In this document: positions 16,866 to 25,040 of the stretch, piece by piece | Numbering within the stretch: position 1 is the stretch's first letter | Layout: each line of letters starts with the position of its first letter | Source of the DNA: Verrucomicrobiota bacterium | GTDB taxonomy: Bacteria; Verrucomicrobiota; Verrucomicrobiia; Limisphaerales; JADJPG01 | Assembly (NCBI GenBank): GCA_016713365.1 | Contig: JADJPG010000005.1 | Location: forward strand, 147,654 to 211,653 | Direction of reading: 5' to 3' | Length of the DNA: 64,000 nt | The notes under the pieces: model-generated | Databases searched by the model: none | What the model saw: only the letters and a program-made list of their open reading frames with translations | What the model was told of the DNA's origin: nothing | Position numbers and translations under genes: made by a program

Positions 16866-17951
16866 ATGGCGCTTCAATCTCCGATGAGCCTCTTCTCCCA
16901 GGACAACAAGAGCGCGTTCGACGCGAAGGCCGAGGCGCAGCGCATCGCGTATGCGCCCGTGGCGTTCCAAGCCTGCCGCGTCCTGCGCACCGAGGGCATT
17001 CTCGAAGCGGTGCAGAAGAGCGGCTCAGCCGGCATCACGCTCGCGGAAGTCGTGGCGAAGGTCAGCCTGCCGCGCTACGGCGTGAAAGTGTTGATGGAAG
17101 CCGGGCTGGGCGTCGGGCTTTTCTGCCTGAACGAAGGTCGCTACACGATCACCAAGCTCGGCTACTTCATGCTCCGCGACCCGATGACGCGCATCAACAT
17201 GGACGTGGTGCACGACGTCTTCTATAGCGGCTTCTTCGATCTCGATAAGGCCGTGCGCGAAGGAAAACCTGCCGGCCTGAAATCGCTCGGCGACTGGCCA
17301 ACGATCTACGAGGGACTCTCCTCGCTCGAGCCACAAGCCCGCGAAAGCTGGCTGGCGTGGGACCATTACTATTCCGATCAGGCGTTCCCCGCCGCGCTGC
17401 CCATAGTCTTTGCAAATCGTCCGAAGCGCCTGCTTGATGTCGGCGGCAACACCGGCAAGTTCGCCATTCAATGCGCGAAGCACAACGCCGACGTGCGCAT
17501 CACCATCGCCGACCTCGACAAGCAGCTCGCGCTGGCGAAGGCGAATCTTCAGCAGCACGGCGTCGCGGATCGTGTGGACCTGCACGCGGTGAATCTGCTC
17601 GATGAATCGGCCACGTTGCCGGGCGGTCACGACGCGATCTGGATGAGCCAGTTCCTCGATTGCTTCTCCGAGCAGCAGATTGTTTCCATCCTGCGCCGCG
17701 CCGCCGCCGCGATGTCGCCTGACACCCGGCTCTACATTCTCGAACTGCTCTGGGACCGGCAGCCGAACGAAACGGCGGCGTTTTGTCTCCAGCAGATTTC
17801 GCTCTACTTCACCTGCCTCGCGAACGGCAACAGCCAGATGTATCACTCCTCGGACCTGCTCGGCTGCATCCAGCAAGCGGGCCTGGTCGTCGAGGAACAG
17901 CGCGACCAAGTGGGCCTCTACCACACGCTCATCACCTGCCGGAAAGCGTAA
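16866..17951 (+). CDS. SAM-dependent methyltransferase with winged-helix dimerisation domain
   Basis: 361 residues (ATG 16884, giving MSLFSQDNKSAF, is an alternative start). The N-terminal third (AYAPVAFQACRVLRTEGILEAVQ... SLPRYGVKVLMEAGLGVGLF... YTITKLGYFML) is the winged-helix dimerisation domain found in plant-type O-methyltransferases and polyketide-tailoring enzymes. The catalytic half has motif I LLDVGGNTGKFA, an acidic loop ITIADLDKQ, and LYILELLWDRQ. It probably O-methylates a phenolic product of the neighbouring lyase and flavoprotein genes. It is separated from them by about 370 bases of repeats but runs in the same direction. Confidence 0.85.
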   Translation: MALQSPMSLFSQDNKSAFDAKAEAQRIAYAPVAFQACRVLRTEGILEAVQKSGSAGITLAEVVAKVSLPRYGVKVLMEAGLGVGLFCLNEGRYTITKLGYFMLRDPMTRINMDVVHDVFYSGFFDLDKAVREGKPAGLKSLGDWPTIYEGLSSLEPQARESWLAWDHYYSDQAFPAALPIVFANRPKRLLDVGGNTGKFAIQCAKHNADVRITIADLDKQLALAKANLQQHGVADRVDLHAVNLLDESATLPGGHDAIWMSQFLDCFSEQQIVSILRRAAAAMSPDTRLYILELLWDRQPNETAAFCLQQISLYFTCLANGNSQMYHSSDLLGCIQQAGLVVEEQRDQVGLYHTLITCRKA

Positions 17952-17968
17952 CGAACCGGATGCGCTGG

Positions 17969-18036
17969 CAACAAAGGCGCGAAGGCGCAAAACAGTTTTA
18001 GATTATCCTCTCCTTGGCGCCTTCGCGCCTTCGTTG
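17969..18036. terminator. bidirectional hairpin between convergent genes
   Basis: CAACAAAGGCGCGAAGGCGC at 17969-17988 pairs perfectly over 20 bp with GCGCCTTCGCGCCTTCGTTG at 18017-18036, leaving a 28-base loop. It sits between the methyltransferase (plus) and the outer-membrane protein (minus), the expected place for a shared terminator. There is no clear T run. Confidence 0.6.
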
Positions 18037-18041
18037 CTCGC

Positions 18042-19154
18042 CTACAGCGCGAAGCCAATTCCGCCCACCGCGGCGTTGCCGCGCGCGAGCCAGCTTTCGA
18101 GGCCGTAGCGCTCGTAGCGGAAGAAGAGTTTTCCGCGCGGACGACGCACGCCGGTTTCCACCTGCCAGTCCGGCGTTTCATTCCCGATGGAGCCGAGCCC
18201 GCGCGCATAGAGCACACAGCCACGACTTGCCGCTGCATCCCAGTTCAAGCCGACTTGCCCGGACGGATTCGCGCGCTCACGTGAGTGATGGAAGTCGTGG
18301 CCGATGGTCAGCCTCCAGTCGAAGCGGTTCAGCCAGCGCGTTTCGGCGGCGTAGATGCCAGGGTCGCGATACGGCAGATCCCACCCAAGCGTCTGCACAC
18401 GCAACCGCGGACCGAGATTAATGCTGTTGTGCGGTAGCGTTTCGCCGGCGGGAACGCGGTCCGCATCCGGCGCGAGCACGTGCGCGCTGCGATGCAGATA
18501 CTCCAGGCCCACCACGAGCGGCTGCCCTTGCGAGAAGAACGACGCCAGGCCGACACGCGCCTGCGCGCCGATGCTGACTGTGTAGGAAATGTTGTCGTAG
18601 TCGCCTGGACGATATTCCTGACGCGATTCGTAGGTGAGAATGCCGGTCAGCAACTGATCGAACAGCTCCGAGTCGTGAAATTCCGCGGTGAGCTCCGTGC
18701 GTTGAATGGAACGCTCGCCGCCGTAGCCGAGGTCGTATTGTCCCCAGACCAGCGGCAGCCAGCCGGTCGGACGATTCTCGCGCGCGTCGTAGAGCTTGTC
18801 CGTGTCGAGCGACGCGCTGACCTCCACACCGAGCAGGAGCGACGAGGAACGATCTTCGTAAAACGGATTGCCATCATTCGCCCACCATTGGGCGCGGAAT
18901 CGCGCGCGATTGCCGTTCGCCGAGGGCAGTTCCAGCACCGGGCCGATGCGATAGTGGCCGTGAACCTTCTCCTCGTCGTTGGCGGATTCCACATCCGCTT
19001 CGAGGCTGAGCCACGGCTGAACCTTCGTCTCACCCATCTCGCGCTCGGCGAATCCATACACGCGCCACGCCAGGTGAATGTCGCTCCACCAATCCGCATC
19101 CAGCCGGCGACGATGCGCGAAGCCGTTCACGGCCACGCGCCATTCAAGCGGGAA
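18042..19154 (-). CDS. outer-membrane-type protein, C-terminal part (separated by frameshift)
   Basis: About 370 residues continuing the protein begun at 19127-19630. It is rich in alternating aromatic/polar strands (FRAQWWANDGNPFYED, WGQYDLGYGG, GIYAAETRWLNRFDWRLTIGHDF, KLFFRYERYGLESW) and ends in GGIGFAL, consistent with a beta-barrel. Frame continuity is restored by one extra T in the TTT at 19153-19155, giving EVFPLEWRVAVNGFAH. I recognise no named family. Confidence 0.6.
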   Translation of the reverse strand, partial: FPLEWRVAVNGFAHRRRLDADWWSDIHLAWRVYGFAEREMGETKVQPWLSLEADVESANDEEKVHGHYRIGPVLELPSANGNRARFRAQWWANDGNPFYEDRSSSLLLGVEVSASLDTDKLYDARENRPTGWLPLVWGQYDLGYGGERSIQRTELTAEFHDSELFDQLLTGILTYESRQEYRPGDYDNISYTVSIGAQARVGLASFFSQGQPLVVGLEYLHRSAHVLAPDADRVPAGETLPHNSINLGPRLRVQTLGWDLPYRDPGIYAAETRWLNRFDWRLTIGHDFHHSRERANPSGQVGLNWDAAASRGCVLYARGLGSIGNETPDWQVETGVRRPRGKLFFRYERYGLESWLARGNAAVGGIGFAL

Positions 19155-19630
19155 ACCTCCGCGCGCACGGGCGAGCCGAGACCGAGACCCACTTCACAGG
19201 CGTCCAGCAAGCCAGGGCGATCTTGAAACGCCGTGCGATGATAACCGGCGACGCCGAGCAGGCGAACGTTCTCGGCGAACTGAAAGTCAGCTTCGAATTG
19301 ATTGCGGAGGTTGAGCAGTTGCGTCTGCGAACCTTCGCGCAACACCGGCGTGGTTTCCTTCTGCTGATAGCGCAACGACCACCTGTCCTCGTGGACGAGT
19401 GGAATCAGAACGCGCGTCTCCGCCATGTAGCTGTGGTGATCGCCGAAGAGCGGGCCGATGAGGCCATCGATGGTGGGTTGCGTGCGGTCTTCGGCGACCG
19501 CGAATTGAAGAGATAAGGCGAGTGCCATCGCGTAGAGCGACAGAAGGGTAACTGGGTTCTGGCCCGCCCTCACCCTAGCCCTCTCCCCCAGGAGAGGGAA
19601 CGTGACGAGGCTCTTCAGCCGGACGAACAT
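19127..19630 (-). CDS. outer-membrane-type protein, N-terminal part, frameshifted
   Basis: The open frame begins at 19630, but its first 25 codons are translated from a repeat (19570-19598) and look accidental (LLGERARVRAGQ). The real start may be near 19552 or 19528, where hydrophobic residues LLSLYAMALALSLQFAVAED form an export signal. The rest (TIDGLIGPLFGDHHSYMAETRVLIPLV, RWSLRYQQKE, VRLLGVAGYHRTAF) is the beginning of a strand-rich envelope protein. The frame is lost at 19153-19155 and continues at 18042-19154, total about 500 residues. It lies between the two arms of the aromatic cluster; a role in exporting or placing the product is possible but unproved. Confidence 0.6.
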   Translation of the reverse strand: MFVRLKSLVTFPLLGERARVRAGQNPVTLLSLYAMALALSLQFAVAEDRTQPTIDGLIGPLFGDHHSYMAETRVLIPLVHEDRWSLRYQQKETTPVLREGSQTQLLNLRNQFEADFQFAENVRLLGVAGYHRTAFQDRPGLLDACEVGLGLGSPVRAEVSRLNGAWP

Positions 19631-19726
19631 TGCTCTCCACGTTTGAAGGCGTTCCAGTCGTGGAGGAAGATTTTCAAAGGTTGGTGCTGGTTGTCGCGCA
19701 CCTCTCCTCGGGGAGAGGGCGGGTGA
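19570..19726. repeat. inverted-pair repeat at the 5' end of the outer-membrane gene
   Basis: The arm TCACCCTAGCCCTCTCCCCC at about 19570-19589 (extending with AGGAGAGGG to 19598) and the arm CCTCTCCTCGGGGAGAGGGC at 19701-19720 (extending to 19726) are inverted copies with a few differences. Each arm folds on itself (CCTCTCC/GGAGAGG). This GC-rich pair is of the REP type and covers the apparent start of the outer-membrane gene. Confidence 0.6.
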
Positions 19727-19766
19727 ACGGCGTTGCGCTCCGACTTTCCCGTTCCAATTCCCACTC

Positions 19767-21026
19767 TCATCGAATCGCCAGCTGCGCGGGGTTCTCGTCC
19801 TTGAGCCCGTATTTCATCGCGAAGCGCAGCAGACCCACGCTGTAGGGCGAGGTCGACGCCGCGCCACTGAAGATGCGGCCGAGATGCTTGTTCATGTGCG
19901 GGAAGGTCAGCTTCACCAGCAACGTATCGCGCAACATCTGGCCGACCTTGAAGCAGGTGAAGAGACGGCCGTTGTAGAAGTAATCCACGATCTCGTGCCA
20001 CGTCGCGAGATGATGAATCACCTCGCGCTCGTAATGCTTCATCGCATCCGGCGTGCCCTTGAGCATCGCGTCCGCGAGCAGGAAGGCGCCATTCATGCCG
20101 AGGAACAATCCGCTGGAAAACACCGGGTCGATGAACCCCGCGGTGTCGCCGACGAGCGCCCAGTTCTCGCCCACGCTGCGCGAGGAGACGAGCTGGTAGT
20201 TGGTGTATTCCATCACAGGGGTGATGCGCTTCGCGCCGCCGGCGACGGTTCGCAGCACGGAATCCTGCTGGAGCAAATTGTCGTAGCGCTCTTCCTTCGT
20301 CGCGCCGAAGCGTTGCGCGTGCTCGTGTCCCAGCACCATGCCGAGCGAGACGCGACCCGGCAGCGGAATGCGCCAGCTCCAGCCGTGGTCGAGTCGCGTC
20401 GTGTGAACGTGCCCTTCGTGCTCGATCACCGTCTTGTCCACGTGGGCGAAGAGTGCGACGTCCTTGCGCCGCCCTTCCGAGCTCGAGATGCCGAGCAAGT
20501 TCGGCAGGAGACGCACGCGCCCGGTGGCGTCGATGATCCAGTCCGGCTGACCGCCGAAGAAATCGCCGGTAGCCGCCAGCGTTTCCGCGCTGAGCTGAAC
20601 GCGATCGGAAGTTCCCACGCGCTCGACTCCGGCCGTGATTTCAAACACCGCCGCCCCGGCGCGTTTCGCGGCGTTCAGCAACGTGTCATCGAATCGATCA
20701 CGGGGAACGTTGTAGGCGTAGCGCGCCGTGCGGCCGGTGAGCGTTTTGAAGAAGAAGGTGAAGTGGACCTCGTCGCTCAGGTTAAACGTCGCACCCGGCT
20801 TGAGCATGCTGTAGGCGCGAACTTCATCCTCCACCCCGAGCTGTTGCAGCATCGGGATGATGGCGGGCACGAGCGATTCACCAACGATGAGCGGCGCAGC
20901 CTTGGGTTTGTGGAAGAGCGCGACGCGTTTGCCGGCGCGGGCGAGCAGGATGGCCAGCGTGCTGGCGGCGGGACCGGCTCCGAGAATGGCGATGGTGCGG
21001 GCGTTGACCACGGTTTTGGCGGTCAC
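19767..21026 (-). CDS. second FAD-dependent halogenase/hydroxylase-like oxidoreductase
   Basis: 419 residues. FAD motif GAGPAA (16-21), GES motif (VGESLVPAIIPML, 48-60), lysine K76 in LKPGATF at the halogenase catalytic-lysine position, and WSWRIP (216-221) fitting WxWxIP. The late ALVGDTAGFIDPVFSSGLFLGM is the second flavin-contact motif. It belongs to the same superfamily as the 15247-16494 protein but is clearly divergent from it, so the cluster carries two different flavoproteins. It is transcribed with the outer-membrane gene, convergent with the ammonia-lyase operon. The final residues (MKYGLKDENPAQLAIR) show no membrane anchor. Substrate unknown. Confidence 0.82.
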   Translation of the reverse strand: MTAKTVVNARTIAILGAGPAASTLAILLARAGKRVALFHKPKAAPLIVGESLVPAIIPMLQQLGVEDEVRAYSMLKPGATFNLSDEVHFTFFFKTLTGRTARYAYNVPRDRFDDTLLNAAKRAGAAVFEITAGVERVGTSDRVQLSAETLAATGDFFGGQPDWIIDATGRVRLLPNLLGISSSEGRRKDVALFAHVDKTVIEHEGHVHTTRLDHGWSWRIPLPGRVSLGMVLGHEHAQRFGATKEERYDNLLQQDSVLRTVAGGAKRITPVMEYTNYQLVSSRSVGENWALVGDTAGFIDPVFSSGLFLGMNGAFLLADAMLKGTPDAMKHYEREVIHHLATWHEIVDYFYNGRLFTCFKVGQMLRDTLLVKLTFPHMNKHLGRIFSGAASTSPYSVGLLRFAMKYGLKDENPAQLAIR

Positions 21027-21085
21027 ACTGCCAAGTCTCGCGCCTGGATCAAGACATCAGTTCGCGAGCGCAGAGTGAATGAAGC

Positions 21086-21353
21086 CTACTGCTCCGACTC
21101 GTCGTTGGATTCCTTCAGCCCGAAGTGTTGCAGCTTCTCGCGCACGGTCTGGCGCGACATTTTCAACCAGCGTGCCGCCCGCGCCTGATTCCCTTGCGCC
21201 AGCTTGATCGCGCGGGTGAAGAGTTCGCGCTCCATCGCTTCGAAGACGCGCGCGTGAACATCAATTTCGGCACCGCTCTTGGCCTCAGCCAGCAGCTCAT
21301 CCATCAGGGCTTCGATCGAACCCGATCCCGCGGGCTTGTTGTGAAGGGGCCGT
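21086..21353 (-). CDS. NtrC-family regulator, C-terminal Fis-type DNA-binding part (frameshifted)
   Basis: The last segment of the sigma-54 activator that begins at 22529. In frame it reads from LHNKPAGSGSIEAL through a linker to a Fis-like helix-turn-helix (LFTRAIKLAQGNQARAARWL, then KMSRQTVREKL). The upstream part of this open frame (to 21421) is out of frame with the protein. Three indels separate it from the main part: C run 21346-21349, G run 21399-21402 and CCGGCC 21458-21463. Confidence 0.75.
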
Positions 21354-21431
21354 GTCACCGCCCTTGGCCAGCACCATTTCCAAGACCTCGCGGCTGATGG
21401 GGAACCACGTGACGCGAGCAAGCCTCGCGCA

Positions 21432-22529
21432 TCACGTTCTCAAACCGCCGAACGTTTCCGGCCAGCGCTGGTCCTGGAGCCACGAGAGGCCGGCGGGCTG
21501 GATGGAGGCATCGGCCAGCTTCAGTTCCTCGCGAAAACGGCGGAGAAAATACTCGGCGAGTGCCGGAATATCCTCCGTGCGCTCCCGCAGCGGCGGGAGC
21601 TTGATCACCACCGAACCGAGCCGGTAGTAGAGATCTTCGCGGAAATGTTTTTCTGTAATCGCCTGTTCCAAATCGCGGTGAGTGGCGGCGATGATGCGGA
21701 CGTCCACCGGAATGCTTTCCTTGCCGCCGACGCGCTGGATAATCTTTTCCTGGAGCACGCGCAGCAGCTTCGCCTGCGTGAAGGCGGTCATGTCGCCGAT
21801 CTCATCAAGGAACAGCGTGCCGCCTTGCGCCTGCTCGAACCGGCCAATGCGACGCTGGTCCGCGCCGGTGAAAGCGCCGCGTTCGTGACCGAACAGTTCG
21901 CTTTCGAGGAGCGTCTCCGGAATCGCCGCACAGTTTACGGCAATGAAGGGTTTCCCAGCGCGATCGCTGTGCTGGTAGATGGCGCGCGCCACCAGTTCCT
22001 TGCCGGTGCCTGTCTCGCCACGGATGAGAACGGTGGCGGACGTTCCGGCGACGCGACCGATCTCCTTGTAGACGGATTGCATCGCGCGGCTGTTGCCGAT
22101 GATGGCCTGGGCCGTTGGCTTGTCGGACGCCGCGCCGAGCTCCACGCGTTCGCTCATCAACCGGGAGCTCGCGACGGCGCGCTTCACCACTTCGAGCATC
22201 TCGGCGACATCGAAGGGTTTGAGAATGTATTCGAAGGCGCCAAACTTCGTGGCTTCAATGGCCGTTTCCGTCGTGCCAAAGGCGGTCATGAGCACCATCG
22301 GCAGGCGCGGCTTCTCGACGTGAATCTGCCGAATCAGCTCCAGTCCATCGAGACCGGGCAGGCGCAGATCGGTGATGACGAGATTAAACTCCCCGCTCTT
22401 GGCGCGCTCCAGTCCGTCATCCCCGCGATGGCAGAGCGTGACAACAAATCCCTGGGACCGCAGCAGCTTCTCCAGCGACTGGGCCGACCGCGTATCGTCT
22501 TCAATGACCAGAATGTGTGGCGAGTTCAT
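21432..22529 (-). CDS. sigma-54-dependent response regulator (NtrC family), main part, frameshifted
   Basis: Receiver domain 1-120 (acidic E10-D11-D12, phospho-acceptor D54 in VITDLRLPG), then the AAA+ sigma-54 activation domain: Walker A GETGTGKE, the sigma-54 contact loop GAFTGA, Walker B LFLDEIGDM, and RLGSVVIKLPPLRERTEDI. The frame fails in the DQRWPGNVRRFENV block at 21458-21463. Adding one base there, and removing one each at 21399-21402 and 21346-21349, restores an ordinary NtrC protein of about 480 residues. It overlaps the partner kinase gene by 29 bases. Either three sequencing errors or a decaying regulator; the clean restoration favours errors. Confidence 0.88.
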   Translation of the reverse strand: MNSPHILVIEDDTRSAQSLEKLLRSQGFVVTLCHRGDDGLERAKSGEFNLVITDLRLPGLDGLELIRQIHVEKPRLPMVLMTAFGTTETAIEATKFGAFEYILKPFDVAEMLEVVKRAVASSRLMSERVELGAASDKPTAQAIIGNSRAMQSVYKEIGRVAGTSATVLIRGETGTGKELVARAIYQHSDRAGKPFIAVNCAAIPETLLESELFGHERGAFTGADQRRIGRFEQAQGGTLFLDEIGDMTAFTQAKLLRVLQEKIIQRVGGKESIPVDVRIIAATHRDLEQAITEKHFREDLYYRLGSVVIKLPPLRERTEDIPALAEYFLRRFREELKLADASIQPAGLSWLQDQRWPETFGGLRT

Positions 22530-23496
22530 GCGTGTGTTCGATGGGCAGGACCATGCGGAAGATGGTGCCGTGATTCATCTGGGTGGAGTATTCAAGAGTG
22601 CCGCCGTGCTTTTCAAGAATGCGCGCGGCGATGCTCAATCCGAGACCGGTGCCGCTGGCCTTGGTGGTGTAGAATGGATCGAAGAGCCTCTTCTGCACTT
22701 CCGCCGGAATGCCAGGGCCGGTGTCCGCGACCTCGAGGATGACATTGGTAAGCGTTCGCGGACCGCGCCGGCGCGTCTCGGTCCGCGTCCGCAAAGTCAC
22801 AGTTCCATCGCGACCAATCGCCTCGGCGCCGTTCTTCACCAGGTTGATCAACACCTGCTTCAACTGGGCGGCGTCCGCTCGAATATGCGGATCGGCGAGG
22901 TAATCCTCTTTCAGGGCGATGCTCGACTTCTTCAACTCCGGCGAGAGCAGCGGCACCAGTTCGCGCAAGGGCTGGGTGGCCTTCACGACCACGAACTGCG
23001 GCTCCGCCGGGCGCGCGAAGTCGAGCACGTCCTTCACAATTTGTTCGAGCCGCGCAATCTCGCCGGTGAGAAATACGTTGTCCTCAAACTCCTCGGAGCC
23101 CTTCTTCAACAACGCTTGTTGCGTAAAGAGGCGGACGCGGATCGAAGTAAGCGGATTGCGAATCTCGTGGGCGATGCCCGCCGCCAGCACACCGAGCGAA
23201 GACAACTTTTCCTGACGTTCGATGATCAGCTGGCTGCGCCGGAGGTTTTCCTGAAGCGGCGCAATCACGCCGCGATAGGTGAAGACGGTCAGCGCGCCGC
23301 CCATGACCAGCAACACGACCGATGACCAGGTCAACATGCGGTGGAGCTCGGCGATGTCGTCCTGCGTGGGCACATACGCCGGACTGCGCCGGAGATTGTT
23401 CACCTGCTGCCACGTGTACATTTCCGTCCAGACGATGACCATGAGCGCCACCGCGATGGCCAGCAGATGAACAGTGGTGCGCATTTTCGGCGTCAT
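22501..23496 (-). CDS. membrane sensor histidine kinase
   Basis: 331 residues. Two transmembrane helices (LLAIAVALMVIVWTEMYTW and MLTWSSVVLLVMGGALTVF) bracket a short periplasmic loop of about 40 residues. The cytoplasmic part has the HisKA box with the phosphorylated histidine in GIAHEIRNPL, then HATPase: N box NLVKNGAEAI, G1 DTGPGIP, F box FDPFYTTK, G2 GTGLGLSI. It shares the ZraS/NtrB-like architecture and overlaps the NtrC-type gene, its clear partner. The small loop suggests sensing at or near the membrane. Signal unknown. Confidence 0.92.
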   Translation of the reverse strand: MTPKMRTTVHLLAIAVALMVIVWTEMYTWQQVNNLRRSPAYVPTQDDIAELHRMLTWSSVVLLVMGGALTVFTYRGVIAPLQENLRRSQLIIERQEKLSSLGVLAAGIAHEIRNPLTSIRVRLFTQQALLKKGSEEFEDNVFLTGEIARLEQIVKDVLDFARPAEPQFVVVKATQPLRELVPLLSPELKKSSIALKEDYLADPHIRADAAQLKQVLINLVKNGAEAIGRDGTVTLRTRTETRRRGPRTLTNVILEVADTGPGIPAEVQKRLFDPFYTTKASGTGLGLSIAARILEKHGGTLEYSTQMNHGTIFRMVLPIEHTHELATHSGH

Positions 23497-23512
23497 AACG
23501 TGAATGCGGAGA

Positions 23513-23986
23513 TCAACGATTCATCTGCCAGAGCGTCCAGTTGAGCACCGCCGCGAAACTGACCCATGCCAGGTAGGGCGCGAGCAACAGGGCGGCGGTC
23601 CGGTGAACGTTCCAGAACGAAAGGAGCGTCATCAGAATGCCAAGCCACAAACACACGATATCCACGAAGGCGAGAGCCGGGTTCTTCATCCCAAAGAACA
23701 GGCAGGACCAGAGGGCGTTGAAGACCAGCTGGGCGAGAAACAGCGAGAGCGGCCGGAGGTTCGCCGCGAATCCACCGCGCCGCCAGACCAGCCATGCCGC
23801 GGATGCCATCATGAAGTAGAGCGCCGTCCAGACCGGACCAAACAGCCACGACGGAGGATTCCACGATGGCTTGCGCAGTTGCGCATACCATTCCCCGGGC
23901 ATGAAGAGCGCGCCGAAGGTGGCCGCGCCGAAACAGAGCGCCAGCCAGCCGGCCAGGGCCAGCACCGAGCGGATGCGGTCCGGCAT
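23513..23986 (-). CDS. tspO: TspO/MBR-family tryptophan-rich membrane protein
   Basis: 157 residues from ATG 23986 (ATG 24028 adds 14 polar residues and is less likely). Five hydrophobic helices and the family sequences WYAQLRKPSWNPPSWLFGPVWTALYFMM, AAWLVWR, FLAQLVFNALWS and APYLAWVSFAAVLNW identify TspO, a porphyrin/stress-related inner-membrane protein whose exact bacterial role varies. It is high in tryptophan, as usual. It follows the two-component genes on the same strand, but the gap and lack of overlap leave co-transcription open. Confidence 0.92.
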   Translation of the reverse strand: MPDRIRSVLALAGWLALCFGAATFGALFMPGEWYAQLRKPSWNPPSWLFGPVWTALYFMMASAAWLVWRRGGFAANLRPLSLFLAQLVFNALWSCLFFGMKNPALAFVDIVCLWLGILMTLLSFWNVHRTAALLLAPYLAWVSFAAVLNWTLWQMNR

Positions 23987-24046
23987 CGCGGCAGGAGAGA
24001 GAGGGGCTGTTGGCAAGATGGATGACAATGAAGGTTCCGGAGAACG

Positions 24047-24499
24047 TCAGTCTTTCTCGTATTCCTTGAGGAAGCCGATGAACTCGCGGCGATGATCTTC
24101 TTCGCCCCCGAGAATTCCAATGACCATGTCCTGCGTGACGTAATCAACACCGTCGCAGAGTTTGATGATCTTGTTGTACTGGGTGATGGCTCCTTCTTCC
24201 GCCTTGATGACGCCCTTGATCACCGCCACGACGTCCGTGGTGTCTTTCTTGGGCTGGAGGAATTTCTGGCTGCGCGGCAAATCCAGCGAGCCGGGCACCT
24301 GCCCGCCGATCGTCTTGATGCGAGTGGCGAGTTGCTGGGCGTGCTGCACCTCCGTCAGGACATCCGCCGCGAGGGCCTTCTTGATGACATCCGAGCGGAC
24401 GCCGTCGAGGTTCACGGAGGCAGCGATGTAGTTCTGCACTGTCTCCAGCTCCATGGCGTAGGAGAGGCAGAGCTCCTTGATGATGTGCTTGTTCTTCAT
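24047..24499 (-). CDS. ferritin-like/bacterioferritin-like di-iron protein
   Basis: 150 residues from ATG 24499 (MKNKHIIKELCLSYAME); the longer frame to 24571 adds an unconvincing leader. A four-helix bundle with carboxylate and ExxH ligands: ELETVQNY, EVQHAQQ, EEGAITQY and EEDHRREF, the standard di-iron arrangement in ferritin-like proteins. It may store iron or protect from oxidants. A Dps role is less likely because the Dps H-x-x-x-W-x-x-x-D pattern is absent. Confidence 0.85.
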   Translation of the reverse strand: MKNKHIIKELCLSYAMELETVQNYIAASVNLDGVRSDVIKKALAADVLTEVQHAQQLATRIKTIGGQVPGSLDLPRSQKFLQPKKDTTDVVAVIKGVIKAEEGAITQYNKIIKLCDGVDYVTQDMVIGILGGEEDHRREFIGFLKEYEKD

Positions 24500-25040
24500 A
24501 CGCCCGAACTCATAGCAGGCCCTGCGCCCGAAGCAAATCACCGCCAGATCGTTCGAATTGCCAAAGGCCACGCCCCGGTTGGCCAGTGAATGAGCAGGGC
24601 TGGCTTCCGGCGCGCCATCCCCGATCGGAGGTCACCACGATAATTCCGCGAGTTTGCGCCCAAAGCATGGATGAACGCGCCCTTTCTCCGGCTGGCACAA
24701 GGTCAGCTAAGGCGTTTGCGTGGTGAACGCCACGTTCGAAGAAAAACACAACTGAAGATCCGAAAATGAAAACAAAACTCATTCTGAAATCGTTCAGCGA
24801 ACTTCCCGCGCCGGAATTCGACTCAGTGGATGCCTCAAGCCTCGAACCATGCAGTTCCGCCGTCCATGACAGCGCGACTCCAGGAAACAGCGTCACCCGC
24901 GGTCGCTGGGATCCCAAAGAACCCACCACGGGAACTCTCTCCGCCGTGCTCGGTCGAATGGCTCCGGCGCAATTCCATGTCAACTGACTCCGCCAACACG
25001 ACTGGCGATTCCAGCCCGGCCACGGTACCCCCCGCTGGCC
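24500..25040. other. intergenic region between ferritin-like and response-regulator genes
   Basis: 541 bases between divergent genes. It must contain both promoters. The only open frames are a weak 73-codon one (24766-24987) and the leader at 24978-25040 that may belong to the regulator (see that entry). I see no strong hairpin or operator. Confidence 0.5.
24766..24987 (+). CDS. doubtful small open reading frame
   Basis: 73 codons starting MKTKLILKSFSELPAPEFDS. It has an ATG but no Shine-Dalgarno, no signal peptide beyond a short basic start, no recognisable domain and a sequence that becomes low in structure. It is listed because it is the only plus-strand candidate in a 540-base gap; it may be noise. 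Confidence 0.2.
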   Translation: MKTKLILKSFSELPAPEFDSVDASSLEPCSSAVHDSATPGNSVTRGRWDPKEPTTGTLSAVLGRMAPAQFHVN

